The notes: generated by a model not told the origin, from the letters alone. Shown: positions 35,597 through 48,550, counted from the first letter of the stretch. The stretch: 64,000 bases of DNA from Moniliophthora roreri (GCA_001466705.2 LATX02000078.1:62001-126000); one strand, 5' to 3'. Numbers and translations: made by a program.

Positions 35597-37028
35597 CGTG
35601 AGAGCTAAATATGTATATATGACCGCGAGGCGACGTTACAATGTGAAAATTCAAGAGCACGCGTTGGCGACCCTGGTCCTTACGGACAATGTGGACTTTG
35701 ATTTTTGGCTGCGTCATCGTGTCAAGTAACCATGTCCGTCATCGTAACCAACTGAGACACCGGAATACAATGAAAATCAGCCCAAGTTATATGACAATGA
35801 CATGCAAGGCAAATTTGACAGAACTGTGAGGGAAATGGTTGTGGCACCCCTATTGCTGAAACCTATCCAGCGTACCGCGTATTCAAAGGGAATCGGGAAA
35901 GCCGACAGTTACGGAAGAGCTTTCGGCCAGCATGAATCAAATTGAGCAACCATAATATCTCCAACGATTTCCCGCGACCTAGATTCCGGAGTTTTGTGGA
36001 GGATATAAGCATCGTCTTGCTTCAAAGTCCTATCAAGCACGAATTCCGTAGGCCGATTGTATCTTTTTGTGACAAGACTTTGCAGAGCTTGGCGTTCTCG
36101 GAGCTAGTAGCTGAGGCCTGAGGCCTGAGGTCCCACGTAGACTTCATGCACTTGAGGAAACAGGTTTCGCGAAACCTACTGGATCACGACCATATATCAA
36201 AGACAGCGGAGATACCTGTAGATTTCTCTGAAACCACATCGCGGCACCGGACCAAATCTAAACATACCCCTGTCAAGATGACAAGTCGAGAAGTATACCG
36301 CACTCTAATTGAAAGGTAGCTCGGACTTGATGATTGTCTATGGGTTCAAGGTGTGAGTCATGCCGAGTAGAAACTCCAGAAGTTCTTCGGTATACAATAG
36401 GTTAGATGAGCGGGCGTGGGAACCAACGCTTTGACGGCTTGGCCACGGCTGGCCACGTGTTCTTCGTCAAACCTCGACAATCTGATGCGCCTCGCCAATA
36501 TTACACCAAATCTGCCTTAACTCTGCTACAAGGGCATCGCCTATTTCTACCTGTTCAGATCGCTCGTCCCACGAACGGTGTGCCTAGGGGGCTTGGATCA
36601 TTATCAGGCACAGAAATGCCATCGACTCGCACTGAGCAGACAGCGTATGTAAGACCAATTTTGAAGTTGGTCCGATTTAATAACGACTTCATTATGGACA
36701 GGTCTCTTGGAGGTCTTCTTCTGACATATAGGGCTATATGAGGATTTTGAGTTCAGCGGTCGCGCGGGTGACTGCCATCTCATAACGTAGTATAATCTCG
36801 CATCATTAATTTTTGACTGATTGGACAACCCGTCGGTGTGCTGAAGGGATCCAGTGACAACTCAGACAATCGACTTCCATTCAATGTCGTTATGGGCTTA
36901 TATGCCTATAAGCCTAGGTGGCAAAGCACTGGTCTTCCTGCCCCCACCTATACCCATCTTTCCACTCGCCGCTACATAATACTCGGGAATTGTGTTCTTT
37001 GGACCGCTCTTATCTCATCTAGCACATC
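35597..37028. other. intergenic
   Basis: About 1.4 kb with no supported gene. A small tandem repeat of GCCTGAG units (three in a row) lies near 36115-36135. The frame at 36406-36741 has no domain. Confidence 0.45.
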
Positions 37029-38960
37029 ATGTCGGCGACACAGATCAGTACCGATGGCTCTGGCCTCAACATGTCAGAGATCTTCGCCCCTTTCTACTGG
37101 GGTAAGTCTTGATAGGTTATGTAGGATGACCCTGGAATACTCACTACCTACATGGGTTTGTTATAGGCTTCATTATTTCTCTGTTGTTAGTGTTACGCCC
37201 TCGTCGCTGGACTAGGCACATGATGCTCATTACTTCTGCCTACGCAGCTTTGGAGGGATCACGATAGTTCAGGCCTATATCTATTTCCCTCATCCAACCG
37301 ACAGAAAACACGTGCAAATTATTGTAAGCCAAGCATCGTTCTTCATGATCAGCGAATTTCGTTGACCAAGCTCGCCTCTGAAAGGCTGCGACTATGCTGT
37401 ACGCTCAGAGGACTTAAACACGGACTATAACCTAGCTGACAAGTTCTGATTGTAGAGTCCTTGATTTGATATCATCAGCTCTGATCGCGCAAAGTCTTTA
37501 TTACTATTTGGTTGGTCCATCTTGTTTTCGAATACTCTGACAGATTGTCTGATCGCTATCGAAATCTACGAAATTACAGATTCCACACTATGGCTCGCTC
37601 GCTCAATTGAACAGTGTCACCACGTAGGTTTGTTGTTTCCGGAATTGAGCAGTCTAATGACACGATATCCTCAGTGAACTCAATGTTGAATGCCTAATCT
37701 CGACCATTATCACTTTTATGTATGTCCCTACCATCATTATGAGGAAAAATGCGCTAATATGATATGACCAGCTCCCAGATGTACTTTGTCTTTCAGATCT
37801 ACACGAGTATGTCCCCATCAGGATGTCTGTCGTCCGCTCTCTGAAGCCTATATTTTTCGTTGAAAGTCAAAGGCCTCGGGAGAGTAGCTCGGTTGCTAAT
37901 CATAGCCATTGTAAGTTGTCCCACTCCCAGGCCACATTGTCTCACTGACTCAAACGTCTGTGATTCAGACGATTTGTGCTGCTCTCGCATTTGGTGCGTG
38001 ATCTAGAACATTCACATGGCGCCCGATACTGACCATAAGTGCTTTCCTAGTCGGTGGTGTTGGTACGTAGGATGAAGTCATTCCCTGGAAGTAGGCAAAC
38101 TCGAGGTGAACACCATTTCACAGGATGCGTCTCGGCGATGATTATCTTCCACCACGGTGTCCTTGCAAACAGGAATGAAACATTTTCGGTTGAGTTTCAC
38201 CATGTGTATTCTTATTGAAGATTGACGAGCCTGCACACACAGATTTTTTTCGGGCTAGCAAAAGGATTCGGAACATTGACGGACCTTATTGCCACCTTGG
38301 CCATGTGTTTCTTCCTTTCCTCGTCAAAGACAGGTATCAGTGTTCAGTGCGTAACTAAGAGCATATTTTTATTCCAAGTTGTGTGACCTTGCCTCTACAG
38401 GACTAACGGACTGATCAAGTCCCTTATTCAATTCGCCGTCAATCGTGGAATCGTCGTCACTCTGATTCAGACTCTTCTTCTGATCCTTTTCTACGCTGCG
38501 CCCAACAATTTGTACTGGTATGATACCCGATTCTCTTCACGATCTCACTTCATCAAAACTCATCGTGTTTGGCTTAGGCTTGCGGCACATATCAATGTCA
38601 CGAAACTCTACGCCAACACATTCTGTAAGTCATAAATGCTTTTGCTCACAACCCATTGAATGCTGATCTGTTCACCTGCGCAGTCGCGATGTAAGTTGAT
38701 CATCTCCACTAGGTTCCGTCAATACTGACGAATGGTTGGGCGATAAAAAAAAAAGGCTGAACGCAAGGGAACATATCAAGCAGAAATATGCGGGGTCGAA
38801 AGTAGTCAATTCCTCCTTGATTAGCAACCGTTATATTTCGAGCAGACTCAACGAGGACCGAAAGTTCGGCACTCCACACCATGACCATGCTGCAGAGTCA
38901 CGAGACAAGTCGTTTGAAATGCCGACAGTCACCAAGTCTCTGGTCGTCGCAGATTTGTGA
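37029..38960 (+). CDS. DUF6534-type seven-TM protein
   Basis: Membrane protein of the agaric DUF6534 family; function unknown. It starts MSATQISTDGSGLNMSEI. Recognisable blocks: FGGITIVQAYIYFPHPTDRK (TM2 and the family's Q-Y-Y hallmark), VLDLISSALIAQSLYYYLV, ELNVECLISTIITF, SQMYFVFQIYT, TICAALAFG, IFFGLAKGFGTLTDLIATLA, GLIKSLIQFAVNRGIVVTLIQ, then LAAHINVTKLYANTF and LNAREHI. The last two are the conserved end of the membrane domain in this family. A polar tail follows, ending TKSLVVADL at 38960. Roughly ten short introns interrupt it, so exact exon limits are provisional. Confidence 0.75.
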
Positions 38961-39093
38961 TCGATTTTGTGGGACAGCTGTCTGATCTTTTATGATGTAT
39001 GTTTATCACGACGCCTATCTTTTATATATTCGTGTCGTTCTTTCGTAGGTGATACGTAGTAGTGTTACAGTATGACACCACGGTTTGACGGGC

Positions 39094-40484
39094 TTATTTC
39101 TGCAGCGGCGGGCTCTGCTTCAGGACATGTTGCATGCTATTGGGTCCATAGCGATCGCCGGGAATATTACTTTCCTCCGAAATCTTGCGAATAGCGGCAA
39201 TTTCCTCTGCACTGAGTTTCACTGACGCTGCACCCATGTTCTCCTCCAAGTACTAGGCAACTTTCAGGTCAAACAGAGTGAAAAGAGTTTGATACACGAC
39301 CACACACCTTGACTTTCTTGGTCCCTGGAATGACAACGAAATCATCACCTTGTGCCAAGATCCACGCCAAAGTGATTTGCCCTGGAGTAGCATTGTGCTT
39401 ATCGCCTATGGCCTGGATACGTTTGACAACATCCAGGATCTTGGGGAAATTCTCAGGTTGATATCTGGTGTCCACGAGTTCGGTCCTCATAATCGACAGT
39501 GGACACATGTCAAGGTCAACTCACTTGGGAACAGTACGCCTGAAATCATCTTCTTCGAAATCATCGAATGATTTCTGTGTATGGAACTGTCAGCGACGAG
39601 ATACCAGGCCAATTTAGAACTGACGACGCACATATTGGCCGGTGATAAGACCTCGAGCAAGTGGTGAGTACGCAACAACGGTGACACCCAGTTCCCTGGC
39701 AGTCTTGAGAATCGCAAGCTGTTCATCTTCGATGTCGAGGACCAGAGGTGAGAATTCAACTTGGATAGCAGAGATGGGATGAACGGCGTGGGCTCTACGA
39801 AGATCCGTGGCCGTGCATTCTGAGAGGCCTAGATACTTGACTTTTCCTTCCCTGTTGACACATTATCAGAGAGTGGGAGTAATGGAATATCTTGATTCAC
39901 TCACTTCACCAGTTCGGCCATGGCACCAACGGTCAGCTCGATAGGTGTTTTAGGATCAATTCTGAAATAGGGTGAGTATCGGTCGAAGGATCCTATAATG
40001 TTAACGGAGACGCACCTATGGGCGTAATATAGATCAATGTAATCGACCCCGAACCGCTCCAGGGATTTCGCACATTGCTCTTTCACATATTCGGGCTCCC
40101 CGCGAACTCCATTCGGCGTGCCCCCAAATTTCGACGTAAGGAAAATTTCGTTTCGTTTGCCAGTACGTTTGAACCTTAGGAGAATCGAGTTTAGGTTAAA
40201 TAAATGAGAAGTCTGTATAGAGACACACCATTTCCCGATGAGCTCTTCGGAGTCACCGTAGATGTTGGCAGAGTCCCAATGATTACTGCCCAAAGCGAGA
40301 GCTGCGTCCAAAACCTGGTTGTAGCCATGAGCTGGTACAGTGGAGGATGAAAACCTTGCTCGTTACATACCTTGAATCTTTCCTCATCGGGACCAACTTT
40401 TCCGTAGAATCGACTAATGCCCATGGCACCGAAGCCAATGGGGTGAACGAGAGCGTTTCCAATCTTCCTTGGTTGCATAGACAT
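39094..40484 (-). CDS. aldo-keto reductase
   Basis: NADPH-dependent oxidoreductase with a TIM-barrel fold, of the fungal YakC/AKR13-like type. It starts [20 protein letters not shown]. The catalytic tetrad is visible: Asp and Tyr in [16 protein letters not shown], Lys in LTSKFGG and His in LYYAHR. Downstream are [72 protein letters not shown] and [17 protein letters not shown]. The end KQSPPLQK is at 39094. About seven introns of 50-70 nt interrupt the gene. A TATTTAAGG element about 60 nt upstream of the ATG is a likely TATA box. Its substrate is not predictable; the nearby P450 and efflux pump make a role in small-molecule metabolism possible. Confidence 0.88.
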
Positions 40485-42586
40485 GGTAGTTGATGTGTGG
40501 GGAACGAAGGTTTCTTCTCTGAGTCTGACTCTTGAGGGACTCCATCCTTAAATAGTCCTTCATGTATAACGTTCTGTCCGGAGCGGAAATGTACCCGGAT
40601 TGTCTTCTCCTGCGAGCTCACTATTGGAATGACCAAACCACATTCACCTGGTTCGGAACGCGACCGCTAAGAGTGGTAAATGTGTCAGAGGTATTGGTAG
40701 AGTCAATCGGAAGAGTTCCTCAGCCTATCATGAGAACAGATAAAAACTTGAAAAGGTAAGAAACCTGCGAGAGACACACCGGATCGCGGTTCCCTTCCCT
40801 CTGCTCTTTGATTATCCTGAGAAATTTGCTTCATTCGAGCTGATCCCGTAGTGGTGCACAATAGACGTACCGCAGTGGACCCAATGGCAAGTACCAGTCC
40901 GTTTTCTGACGTTGTAACTTTCTGGGCTAACAGACGATGAGAGCGAGCGGCGGAACGAACCAAACAAAACGATCTATCGAGGTCTATCAGACCACAACTT
41001 TCCCCCCCACTTATACCTCATTGTACTTTTATTGCTGCGGGAGCCTGGCTCCCATTAACATGCCTGATCATATCTAGTGTTCTTATGATTAGGCGTTCTT
41101 GAGGGTTCTCAAGTCCTTCAAGTAAATCGGGTCAAAGGGCTGGTGCGCCTTCGGGATGACGCAGTCTGTGAAGCGCCGACAAAGCAGGAGGCGTTCGAGA
41201 CGCTCCGTACAGCCTCTCTTGATTTCTCTCTTCTCTTGACTTTGTCCTTTTTTGTTGACATTTAATCTGAGTGGGAATGAGGGGCGTCCATCTTAAAAAA
41301 GCAAACTTACTGTTGTAGCTCCGCACTGTTCTCCGTAATGCTAGTTTTCTCTTTGTAAACCGAGAAAGATCGATAATGTATTTTGGCCACAGACAAAGGC
41401 CCAACTCGCTGCAGAACCGCCCAATATGAAGATGACAATGGCAATGTTCTTGGAGGATATGCAGGGGACAGCGTTCACCGTGACCTGCCCGCAGCACCCG
41501 AAGGCCCGGTCTGCCATTTGGCCATTCAGAGAGTAAATGAACTAGGCCCATACTTAGGCTGAACGACGTCATCCAACCTTTCATCGAGGGTGAGGAACCG
41601 GAGGTCCGGTACAAGTTCGCAGGACTTGTTGACAGTTGTGGAACCAAGCGCGGCAAGAACGAATACAACACAACCAACGCCGATCGTTCGTCGGATCAGC
41701 TATGTACGCACAACCAGCTTTGTCCTCTCGAGCTCTCGAATGACATCTATCGCCGATTTACCGTTCCAGTCAGAAAGTAGTGAAGTGAATGAACTGACTA
41801 CACACCTGGCAAGAGCGGTTGGTTCGCATTTGTAAAGTCTTTCATCTGGCATACTGAGTGACAGCCTTGTATGTCGATACCTTGAGAGTATTACTCTTCA
41901 AGCGCGGTCGTAGGTTAAAGCCGGCATTCGTCGGACAAGGATTTGGAACCGAGTCCATAATTGATCTTGTTGACTGCTGAATGCAGCTCTGGAACAGCAC
42001 AACTAGCGCCGCTCATTCGCCGGATCAGCTGCGCCCACGAGGACGCCTAGCTTGTCCTCGAGTTGAAGTTCCTGTCGTTCCGATTTGCCGTTCGGGGTCG
42101 GGGGATGAATTTAACAAGCCTACATATGTTGCTGATTCGTTGTTGTCACCAGCCAATGAATTCTCGGCATGTGGTCCGAGCCATCAATTATCCACTATCG
42201 GCCGTACGTGGGTTTTCGAGTTCTCGGGGTTTGCTGCCTCGAGCATCGACCAATGCAGGGTTTCCTTGAAGCCTAGAGGCTGGAATCTAGCATGACGTTG
42301 ACAGCAACGAACGAGAAAGCGTGAGAATTACTGAGCTCTCTCATTGACCACGACACCAAGCTTCTACGACACCGATGGCCTCTCCACATAACGCCCTCAT
42401 AAATGAAATATGCAAGTGCATGAAGTAATGTGCCAATGCCCCACGATCCTCTACCCCACCCCACTTCCCGCCGCGAGATCCCAACATGGAAAACTCCAAT
42501 TCGTCAGCGTAATTCTGTCAAAACCAACGTTGCTTAGTGGACGCTTGTTGACCCACGTCCTTTTCCTGGACTACTGAGTGTCTAAG
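40485..42586. other. long intergenic region with degenerate repeat
   Basis: About 2.1 kb. A 181-codon frame at 41132-41677 (minus) lacks recognised domains. In another minus frame near 41340-41470 there is a membrane-helix-like stretch (KNIAIVIFILGGSAASWAF), so a decayed membrane-protein gene is possible. The stretches 41655-41780 and 41985-42110 are alike (CGGATCAGCT, then TTGTCCTC, then GATTTGCCGTTC-like), a diverged direct repeat about 340 nt apart. Confidence 0.35.
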
Positions 42587-42594
42587 TATAAAGG
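42587..42594 (+). promoter_or_regulatory. TATA box of MFS efflux gene
   Basis: TATAAAGG lies 56 nt before the ATG at 42643. Confidence 0.5.
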
Positions 42595-42642
42595 GGATAA
42601 GCATGGCGGCTACCTTAGACACATCTCCTCACCTTAATCGAC

Positions 42643-44815
42643 ATGAAGGACCTCATTCGTGACTCCACCATCGGTCAACAAATCAACTACCTCTCTGGGG
42701 GTCGTCTACTTCCATACGCAGACCAACGACCGGGATACCAGGTTCCTCAACGATATCTATCTGCACTTTCACGGGTGTCTTCGGCTACTTTAAAGGTCGC
42801 CGATGAGAAGAAATCTTCTTCGACACGTCCATCTACATCCGCAACACGATCCCCGACACCAATACCAACTTTACCTGGCAATGAAGAAAGGGCAGAAGAA
42901 GTGGTGCAGGAAATAATTGACATGGAGGAGGCTGATGAACGGTTATGGGATGTTGAACTCGGTGAAGAGATCAAGGTTAAATCGCAAGAGAAGGAAAAGG
43001 TTGACAAAGTAGACGTTGAGAAGGTGGACGTGGATGTCGAAGTCAGGAGTGTGAAGGACGTTGAAGTAGACCCAGTGGTCGATCCGTTCTTGGTTGATTG
43101 GGACGGTCCGGAGGATCCAGATAATCCAAGGTGAGCTGAATTTCTTCGATTCAAGTGTTTTACGTTCTAACATTGATGAAGAAACTGGTCACCTTTCAAG
43201 AAAGGCTTTGTCGCATTCAGCATCGCGCTACTCACTTTCTCCGTGTACATTGGCTCAGCCATCTACACGTCCTCAATACCAGGACTCATGTCCGAGTTCG
43301 GCGTACCTCAAGTCATTGGATCCCTCGGTCTCACTCTGTACGTTCTGGCGTACGGAGTTGGGCCTATGTTCCTCACTCCTCTACAGGAGTTACCTTCTCT
43401 AGGCAGGAACCCAGTATACATCATCGGCCTCATCATATTCCTTCTTTTCAACATCCCTATCGTCACAGCGAAGAATATGTCGACCGTATTGGCATTCAGG
43501 TTTTTGACTGGATTCGTCGGCAGTCCCGCGTTGGCTACAGGAGGTGCTTCGATGGCGGATATATACGAGGGTCATAAACTGGGGTATATGATTGGTATCT
43601 GGTCTCTTGGATCTGTCGCTGGACCTATTCTTGGACCAGTTATTGGAGGATTCTCAGCTCAAGCCGAAAACTGGCGTTGGCCCATCTACGAACTAATGTG
43701 GATCTCCGCATTCGCGATCCTCTTCCTCACACTTCTCCTCCCAGAGACATACGAAGCCACCATCCTACTTAAACGGGCCAGGCGTCTACGCAAGCTTACC
43801 GGTAACACTCAGCTTCGGAGCCAGAGTGAAATCGATCAGGCAGCCATGTCCAGTCGTGAAATCGCGTACGAGTCTTTGGTTCGACCGTTCGTATTGAGTA
43901 TGGAGCCGGCAGTATTGTTCTTGAACGTGTACTTGGGTCTTGTTTGTAAGTTTTTTCGCGTTCTTAATTGTGAAGATTCAGTGTTGATAGTTGCTGATTT
44001 TAGACGCCGTTTTTTACCTGTGGTTCGAGGCCTTCCCTTTGGTTTTCAACGACATCTATCATATGAATCTTGGTGTGGGGAGTCTGCCGTTCCTTGGGTT
44101 TGTTGTTTCGGGCGCTGCTACTGTGAGTACATGCCTTTGTTATTATTTCTTGGCTCACTATTGACTTCTTGTTTCCCTGTACAGTACACCGGTTATTGCT
44201 TGTATCGTACGTATCATCTCTCCCCCATCAAAAAGTTATACTTATGTGTCCTTTTCAGTGAAATACTACCTTCACCCGCGCCTCGACAAGAACCCCAACT
44301 CTCCGCCAGAGCTTCGCCTGCACATCGGTCTCGTTGCGAGTATATTTATTCCAGTGTCCTTGCTTATCTTTGGCTGGACGTCAAGGCCTTCGGTGCATTG
44401 GTACGTTCATCTGCTCTCCTTCACCAACCTCCCACAACTAAAATGTAACTAGGATCGCACCCGTCATAGCAGCGGGCCTTTACCTTCCCGGAATTTTCCT
44501 TACCTTCCAGTCAATATTGATCTACCTCTCGCACTCGTATAAGAAGTACACGGGGTCTATCTTGGCGGGGAATGACTTGTTCCGGTCGTCGATGGCTAGC
44601 GTATTCCCCCTCTTCGGTTCCCCATTCTTTAAGAACTTGGGCTTGGGACCTGCATCCACGTTGTTGGCGGGGATTAGTATCTTGTTGATGATCGTGTTTT
44701 ATGTGAGCCCTTCCTGCCTACTTGACGCGATGCAGTACTGACTTGTTGAGAACAGATGTTGATTCGATTCGGTGGCAAGCTACGCGCGAGGTCGAAGTAT
44801 GCCGAGTCGAATTGA
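42643..44815 (+). CDS. MFS multidrug efflux transporter (DHA1 family)
   Basis: Proton-antiport exporter of the 12-TM DHA1 family (Flr1-like). Model: join(42643..43130,43182..43945,44004..44122,44185..44206,44259..44400,44453..44702,44756..44815), 614 aa; all junctions are GT-AG and in phase. Residues 1-160 are cytosolic and acidic, with a Lys/Val/Asp repeat (KVDVEKVDVDVEV) before DWDGPEDPDNPRNWSP, the family's pre-TM1 motif. TM2-TM3 carries LGLTLYVLAYGVGP; motif C is GSVAGPILGPVIGGF and loop 4-5 has ENWRWPIYE. Loop 6-7 starts LPETYEATILLKRA. The C-terminal half includes FEAFPLVFNDIYH. Exon 4 is only 22 nt. The acidic N-terminus is longer than usual. Substrate unknown. Confidence 0.92.
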
Positions 44816-45366
44816 ACGAGTTCGATCCAATTTTCTATTTCACCTGGGTTATGACACGATGCGACGCAATTATTCAACATTCGACTATTCAACAGGAATC
44901 AAGAAACCCCCCTAGAATGGCTGTATTATTAGGTTACCTATCATCATCATAGAGTATGGATGGACGTAGTAGCACTTATCAGATATGTATCAAGTATTGT
45001 ATTCGCTGGATGAATGCCAATCAAGCGCGGCGTGGCGCGATCTTACACCTTATAATTACACCGCCGGAGAGCCGATTCATAGTAGGAACATGTGCTAAAA
45101 GTTGCCGGTCACACCCGTCGTAAGTACTGTACTTGCCGCCAAAATACTTGAGACATATCTTGAATCAAAAAAAACATTATCACTTTCTTCCTTGCCTGTC
45201 CCCTGCTGTCTCTTGCGTCCTTTGCCCCTGGGAGGTCAGATAAGCACTTTGGACAGAATTTCAGCATGAGAGATATAAAGCAACGCTGTTCTTTCCAGTT
45301 CTGAGACTACCATTGCGAAAGTGATCACATGCTCCAAATTATGTAGGACGTATGCAGAAAATAACC
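44816..45366. other. intergenic
   Basis: No supported gene; 3' flank of the efflux transporter and then the left edge of the duplicated segment. Confidence 0.45.
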
Positions 45367-46586
45367 GCCCATGTATTTAAGCGCTCCGGCGGTGTGATGA
45401 CGTCGACTCCGAAGGGAGGGTCTCACGGCCCAAATGATATTGGGCAGTACCCGTCCTGCCTCTGGAAAATCTATCCAATCCAAGTACTCTAGAATATGAA
45501 AACCTCACAAGTAGTGGGAAATTGGAGTGTGACGTACTGTTATATAGCAGCGGGTGTCCCAGACCTCTAGACCAATCCGACGCGGTGCGAGCGGCATCGG
45601 TGAGTTGTTCATCGCCCCGGAGTCACGCATAGTGGTGGGTGAATTGTTTGTCTAACTGTTGGGTCGTAGTTCAGGTCTTCTAGGTATATCGCATGAATGT
45701 GCACCGACTACTGAACCCACATGATAGATATGACGATCAGATTCCGGGAAAGCACAAAATATATAGATCAATGTCCTGCACCTGAAAATTTGGTCTGTTC
45801 TCTCTCTCTCCCTCCTACTAAGTGGCTCCAAACTGCAAAATCTTGGATGCAACATCACGTCCTGAGCATTTATAAAGTGGTTTCAGGCTTGAGTGCTGAT
45901 AGTAAACCGCCGCGAGTTTCATAGTAACAAGGATACCTATTCAGTGGTGCGCTTTCTTGCGAGTTACTCAGGATACCTTGTTTGCGTAGGTATCATGGCC
46001 GTGATAGACTGTTGCATACGAGGACTCGAGTTTTGAGTAGACGCAATCATGTCACACAACGCGCCTGTCGTATTCAAGCCACTCAATCTATTTAAACCAC
46101 ATACAATATTCCACTGCCAAAGCCACTACTCGACTTTAGGAAGGACTGTTCTGTACAATTGAAGCGATATTGCAGGTATTTCCAGAAGCCACGTTGCCGG
46201 TAACGGTATGTGGCTGTACAATGCCAATCTCGTCAGCACGTAGAACAGAATACGGCAAGGACGACAAAACGCACGTAATTCCCAATATGAAGAATTCTTC
46301 CACACCATCCCGATGCAGCGGTCGTAGCGGTAATCTTGACGTTTCGCTGTTTTTTTTTTTTCCAGTTGCGTTAGATCGAAATAGGGCAGGAGAAAGGTGA
46401 AAGACGTACATATGTAATGGGGCCAAAATTGAACGGGATCCTGGTCAACTAGGGTGGATGGAATGAAGTTATTCGAACGGAGAGCAGTTCTGGATGCATA
46501 GAACTGACTTCAACAGCAAAGATTGCACTAGCGCAGACGACTATGTAAGTCGCTATTACTTATAAGGGGAGTGAGACCTACCGGTT
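45367..46586. repeat. 1,220-bp perfect direct duplication, left copy
   Basis: Every base I compared is the same as 46588-47807, and all open frames recur at an offset of exactly 1,221. The copy ends ACCGGTT directly at the single N (46587). In this copy the frame of the secreted-protein gene has no N-terminal half. See findings for why an assembly artefact is favoured. Confidence 0.9.
46136..46586 (-). pseudogene. 3' fragment of secreted-protein gene (left copy)
   Basis: This part of the left duplicate repeats the 3' end of the gene at 47357-48435 (blocks FNFGPITY, NVKITATTAASGWC). The 5' exons are missing because the copy stops at the N. It is probably a duplicate contig end rather than a real gene fragment. 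Confidence 0.6.
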
Positions 46587-46587
46587 N
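46587..46587. other. single N, contig join
   Basis: One ambiguous base, the only one in the window, exactly between the two identical 1,220-bp copies. Confidence 0.98.
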
Positions 46588-47807
46588 GCCCATGTATTTA
46601 AGCGCTCCGGCGGTGTGATGACGTCGACTCCGAAGGGAGGGTCTCACGGCCCAAATGATATTGGGCAGTACCCGTCCTGCCTCTGGAAAATCTATCCAAT
46701 CCAAGTACTCTAGAATATGAAAACCTCACAAGTAGTGGGAAATTGGAGTGTGACGTACTGTTATATAGCAGCGGGTGTCCCAGACCTCTAGACCAATCCG
46801 ACGCGGTGCGAGCGGCATCGGTGAGTTGTTCATCGCCCCGGAGTCACGCATAGTGGTGGGTGAATTGTTTGTCTAACTGTTGGGTCGTAGTTCAGGTCTT
46901 CTAGGTATATCGCATGAATGTGCACCGACTACTGAACCCACATGATAGATATGACGATCAGATTCCGGGAAAGCACAAAATATATAGATCAATGTCCTGC
47001 ACCTGAAAATTTGGTCTGTTCTCTCTCTCTCCCTCCTACTAAGTGGCTCCAAACTGCAAAATCTTGGATGCAACATCACGTCCTGAGCATTTATAAAGTG
47101 GTTTCAGGCTTGAGTGCTGATAGTAAACCGCCGCGAGTTTCATAGTAACAAGGATACCTATTCAGTGGTGCGCTTTCTTGCGAGTTACTCAGGATACCTT
47201 GTTTGCGTAGGTATCATGGCCGTGATAGACTGTTGCATACGAGGACTCGAGTTTTGAGTAGACGCAATCATGTCACACAACGCGCCTGTCGTATTCAAGC
47301 CACTCAATCTATTTAAACCACATACAATATTCCACTGCCAAAGCCACTACTCGACTTTAGGAAGGACTGTTCTGTACAATTGAAGCGATATTGCAGGTAT
47401 TTCCAGAAGCCACGTTGCCGGTAACGGTATGTGGCTGTACAATGCCAATCTCGTCAGCACGTAGAACAGAATACGGCAAGGACGACAAAACGCACGTAAT
47501 TCCCAATATGAAGAATTCTTCCACACCATCCCGATGCAGCGGTCGTAGCGGTAATCTTGACGTTTCGCTGTTTTTTTTTTTTCCAGTTGCGTTAGATCGA
47601 AATAGGGCAGGAGAAAGGTGAAAGACGTACATATGTAATGGGGCCAAAATTGAACGGGATCCTGGTCAACTAGGGTGGATGGAATGAAGTTATTCGAACG
47701 GAGAGCAGTTCTGGATGCATAGAACTGACTTCAACAGCAAAGATTGCACTAGCGCAGACGACTATGTAAGTCGCTATTACTTATAAGGGGAGTGAGACCT
47801 ACCGGTT
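46588..47807. repeat. 1,220-bp perfect direct duplication, right copy
   Basis: Starts GCCCATGTATTTAAGC immediately after the N and runs to ACCGGTT at 47807. This copy is continuous with the rest of the secreted-protein gene on its right. Confidence 0.9.
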
Positions 47808-48435
47808 CATAGTACTTCCAGGGATGTTCAAAGTGGTTGACGCCGACTTGCCGTTGCTAGACAGGGTGGCGGTCCAGGTGGTGCCAGACTAGCAGTGTCA
47901 AGAGAATCATAAGACAAGTGGATTGCAAACAATGCATTCAGACACTTGCAGAGGTGAAAGAGAAGTGAACAGTGTCTCCGGGATTCACGTTGAATCCGTT
48001 ACCCCATGGGAGCGATGGGACGCCATAAAAGCCGTCGGCTGCGCTTTCATGAAGTGCGGTATACATATGGAGTGCAACAGGATGCTTACCGATCCGCCAG
48101 ACACCACTTCGTCCATCACATACGGCCTGGAGGACACCATGGTTGCTTTGGAGCGCGGGCCAGACGTATGGGATTCCTTTGCAAAGCGAATTCAGGTAGA
48201 GATTATGATTGATGTGGAACGAATGCTCACCGCCTGGGTTAGGCAGCTTGGGGATCACCATGTCTCCTGATAGAGCCGTGAATTGTCTGGCACCATTGTG
48301 AAATCAGTAAATATTTCGGTAAGCAGTAAGAGCTACTAACGGAGCATCCCATTCCACAGTGTACCAATCGGTGGCAGTTACGCCTAGGACAAACAAGAAA
48401 AGAGAAACAGTGCCAGCGAGAAACTTGAGGGTCAT
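47357..48435 (-). CDS. secreted protein, agaric-type, unnamed family
   Basis: Multi-exon gene. It begins with a signal peptide (MTLKFLAGTVSLFLFVLGVTA, cleavage before TDWYTVEW). Blocks that recur in a family of secreted mushroom proteins follow: FTALSGDMVIPKLPNPGG, GIPYVWPALQSNHGVL, QAVCDGRSGVWRIG, YGVPSLPWGNGFNVNPGD, TVHFSFTSAS, SGTTWTATLSSNGKSAST and LNIPGS. The distal part is less sure: CASAIFAVEVSSMHPELL, FNFGPITY, NVKITATTAASGWC and an end near 47357. The Trp/Gly-rich strands suggest a beta-sandwich. No catalytic residues can be assigned. Its 3' half lies in the duplicated segment. The family resemblance is remembered pattern, not a named domain. Confidence 0.6.
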
Positions 48436-48550
48436 TGCTGATGTTCTTTGTTCCAAGTATGAGATTTGCAGGAGGTCCAGGGTTATAAAGGATGATCAGC
48501 CGTCAATCCGGGTCGAACTCGGAAGGCGGCTCAACGGACCTCGAATACAC

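Noticed and set aside
41132..41677. A 181-codon minus-strand frame
   Set aside because: Low-complexity composition, no domain and no splice-consistent context; reported only as part of the intergenic region.
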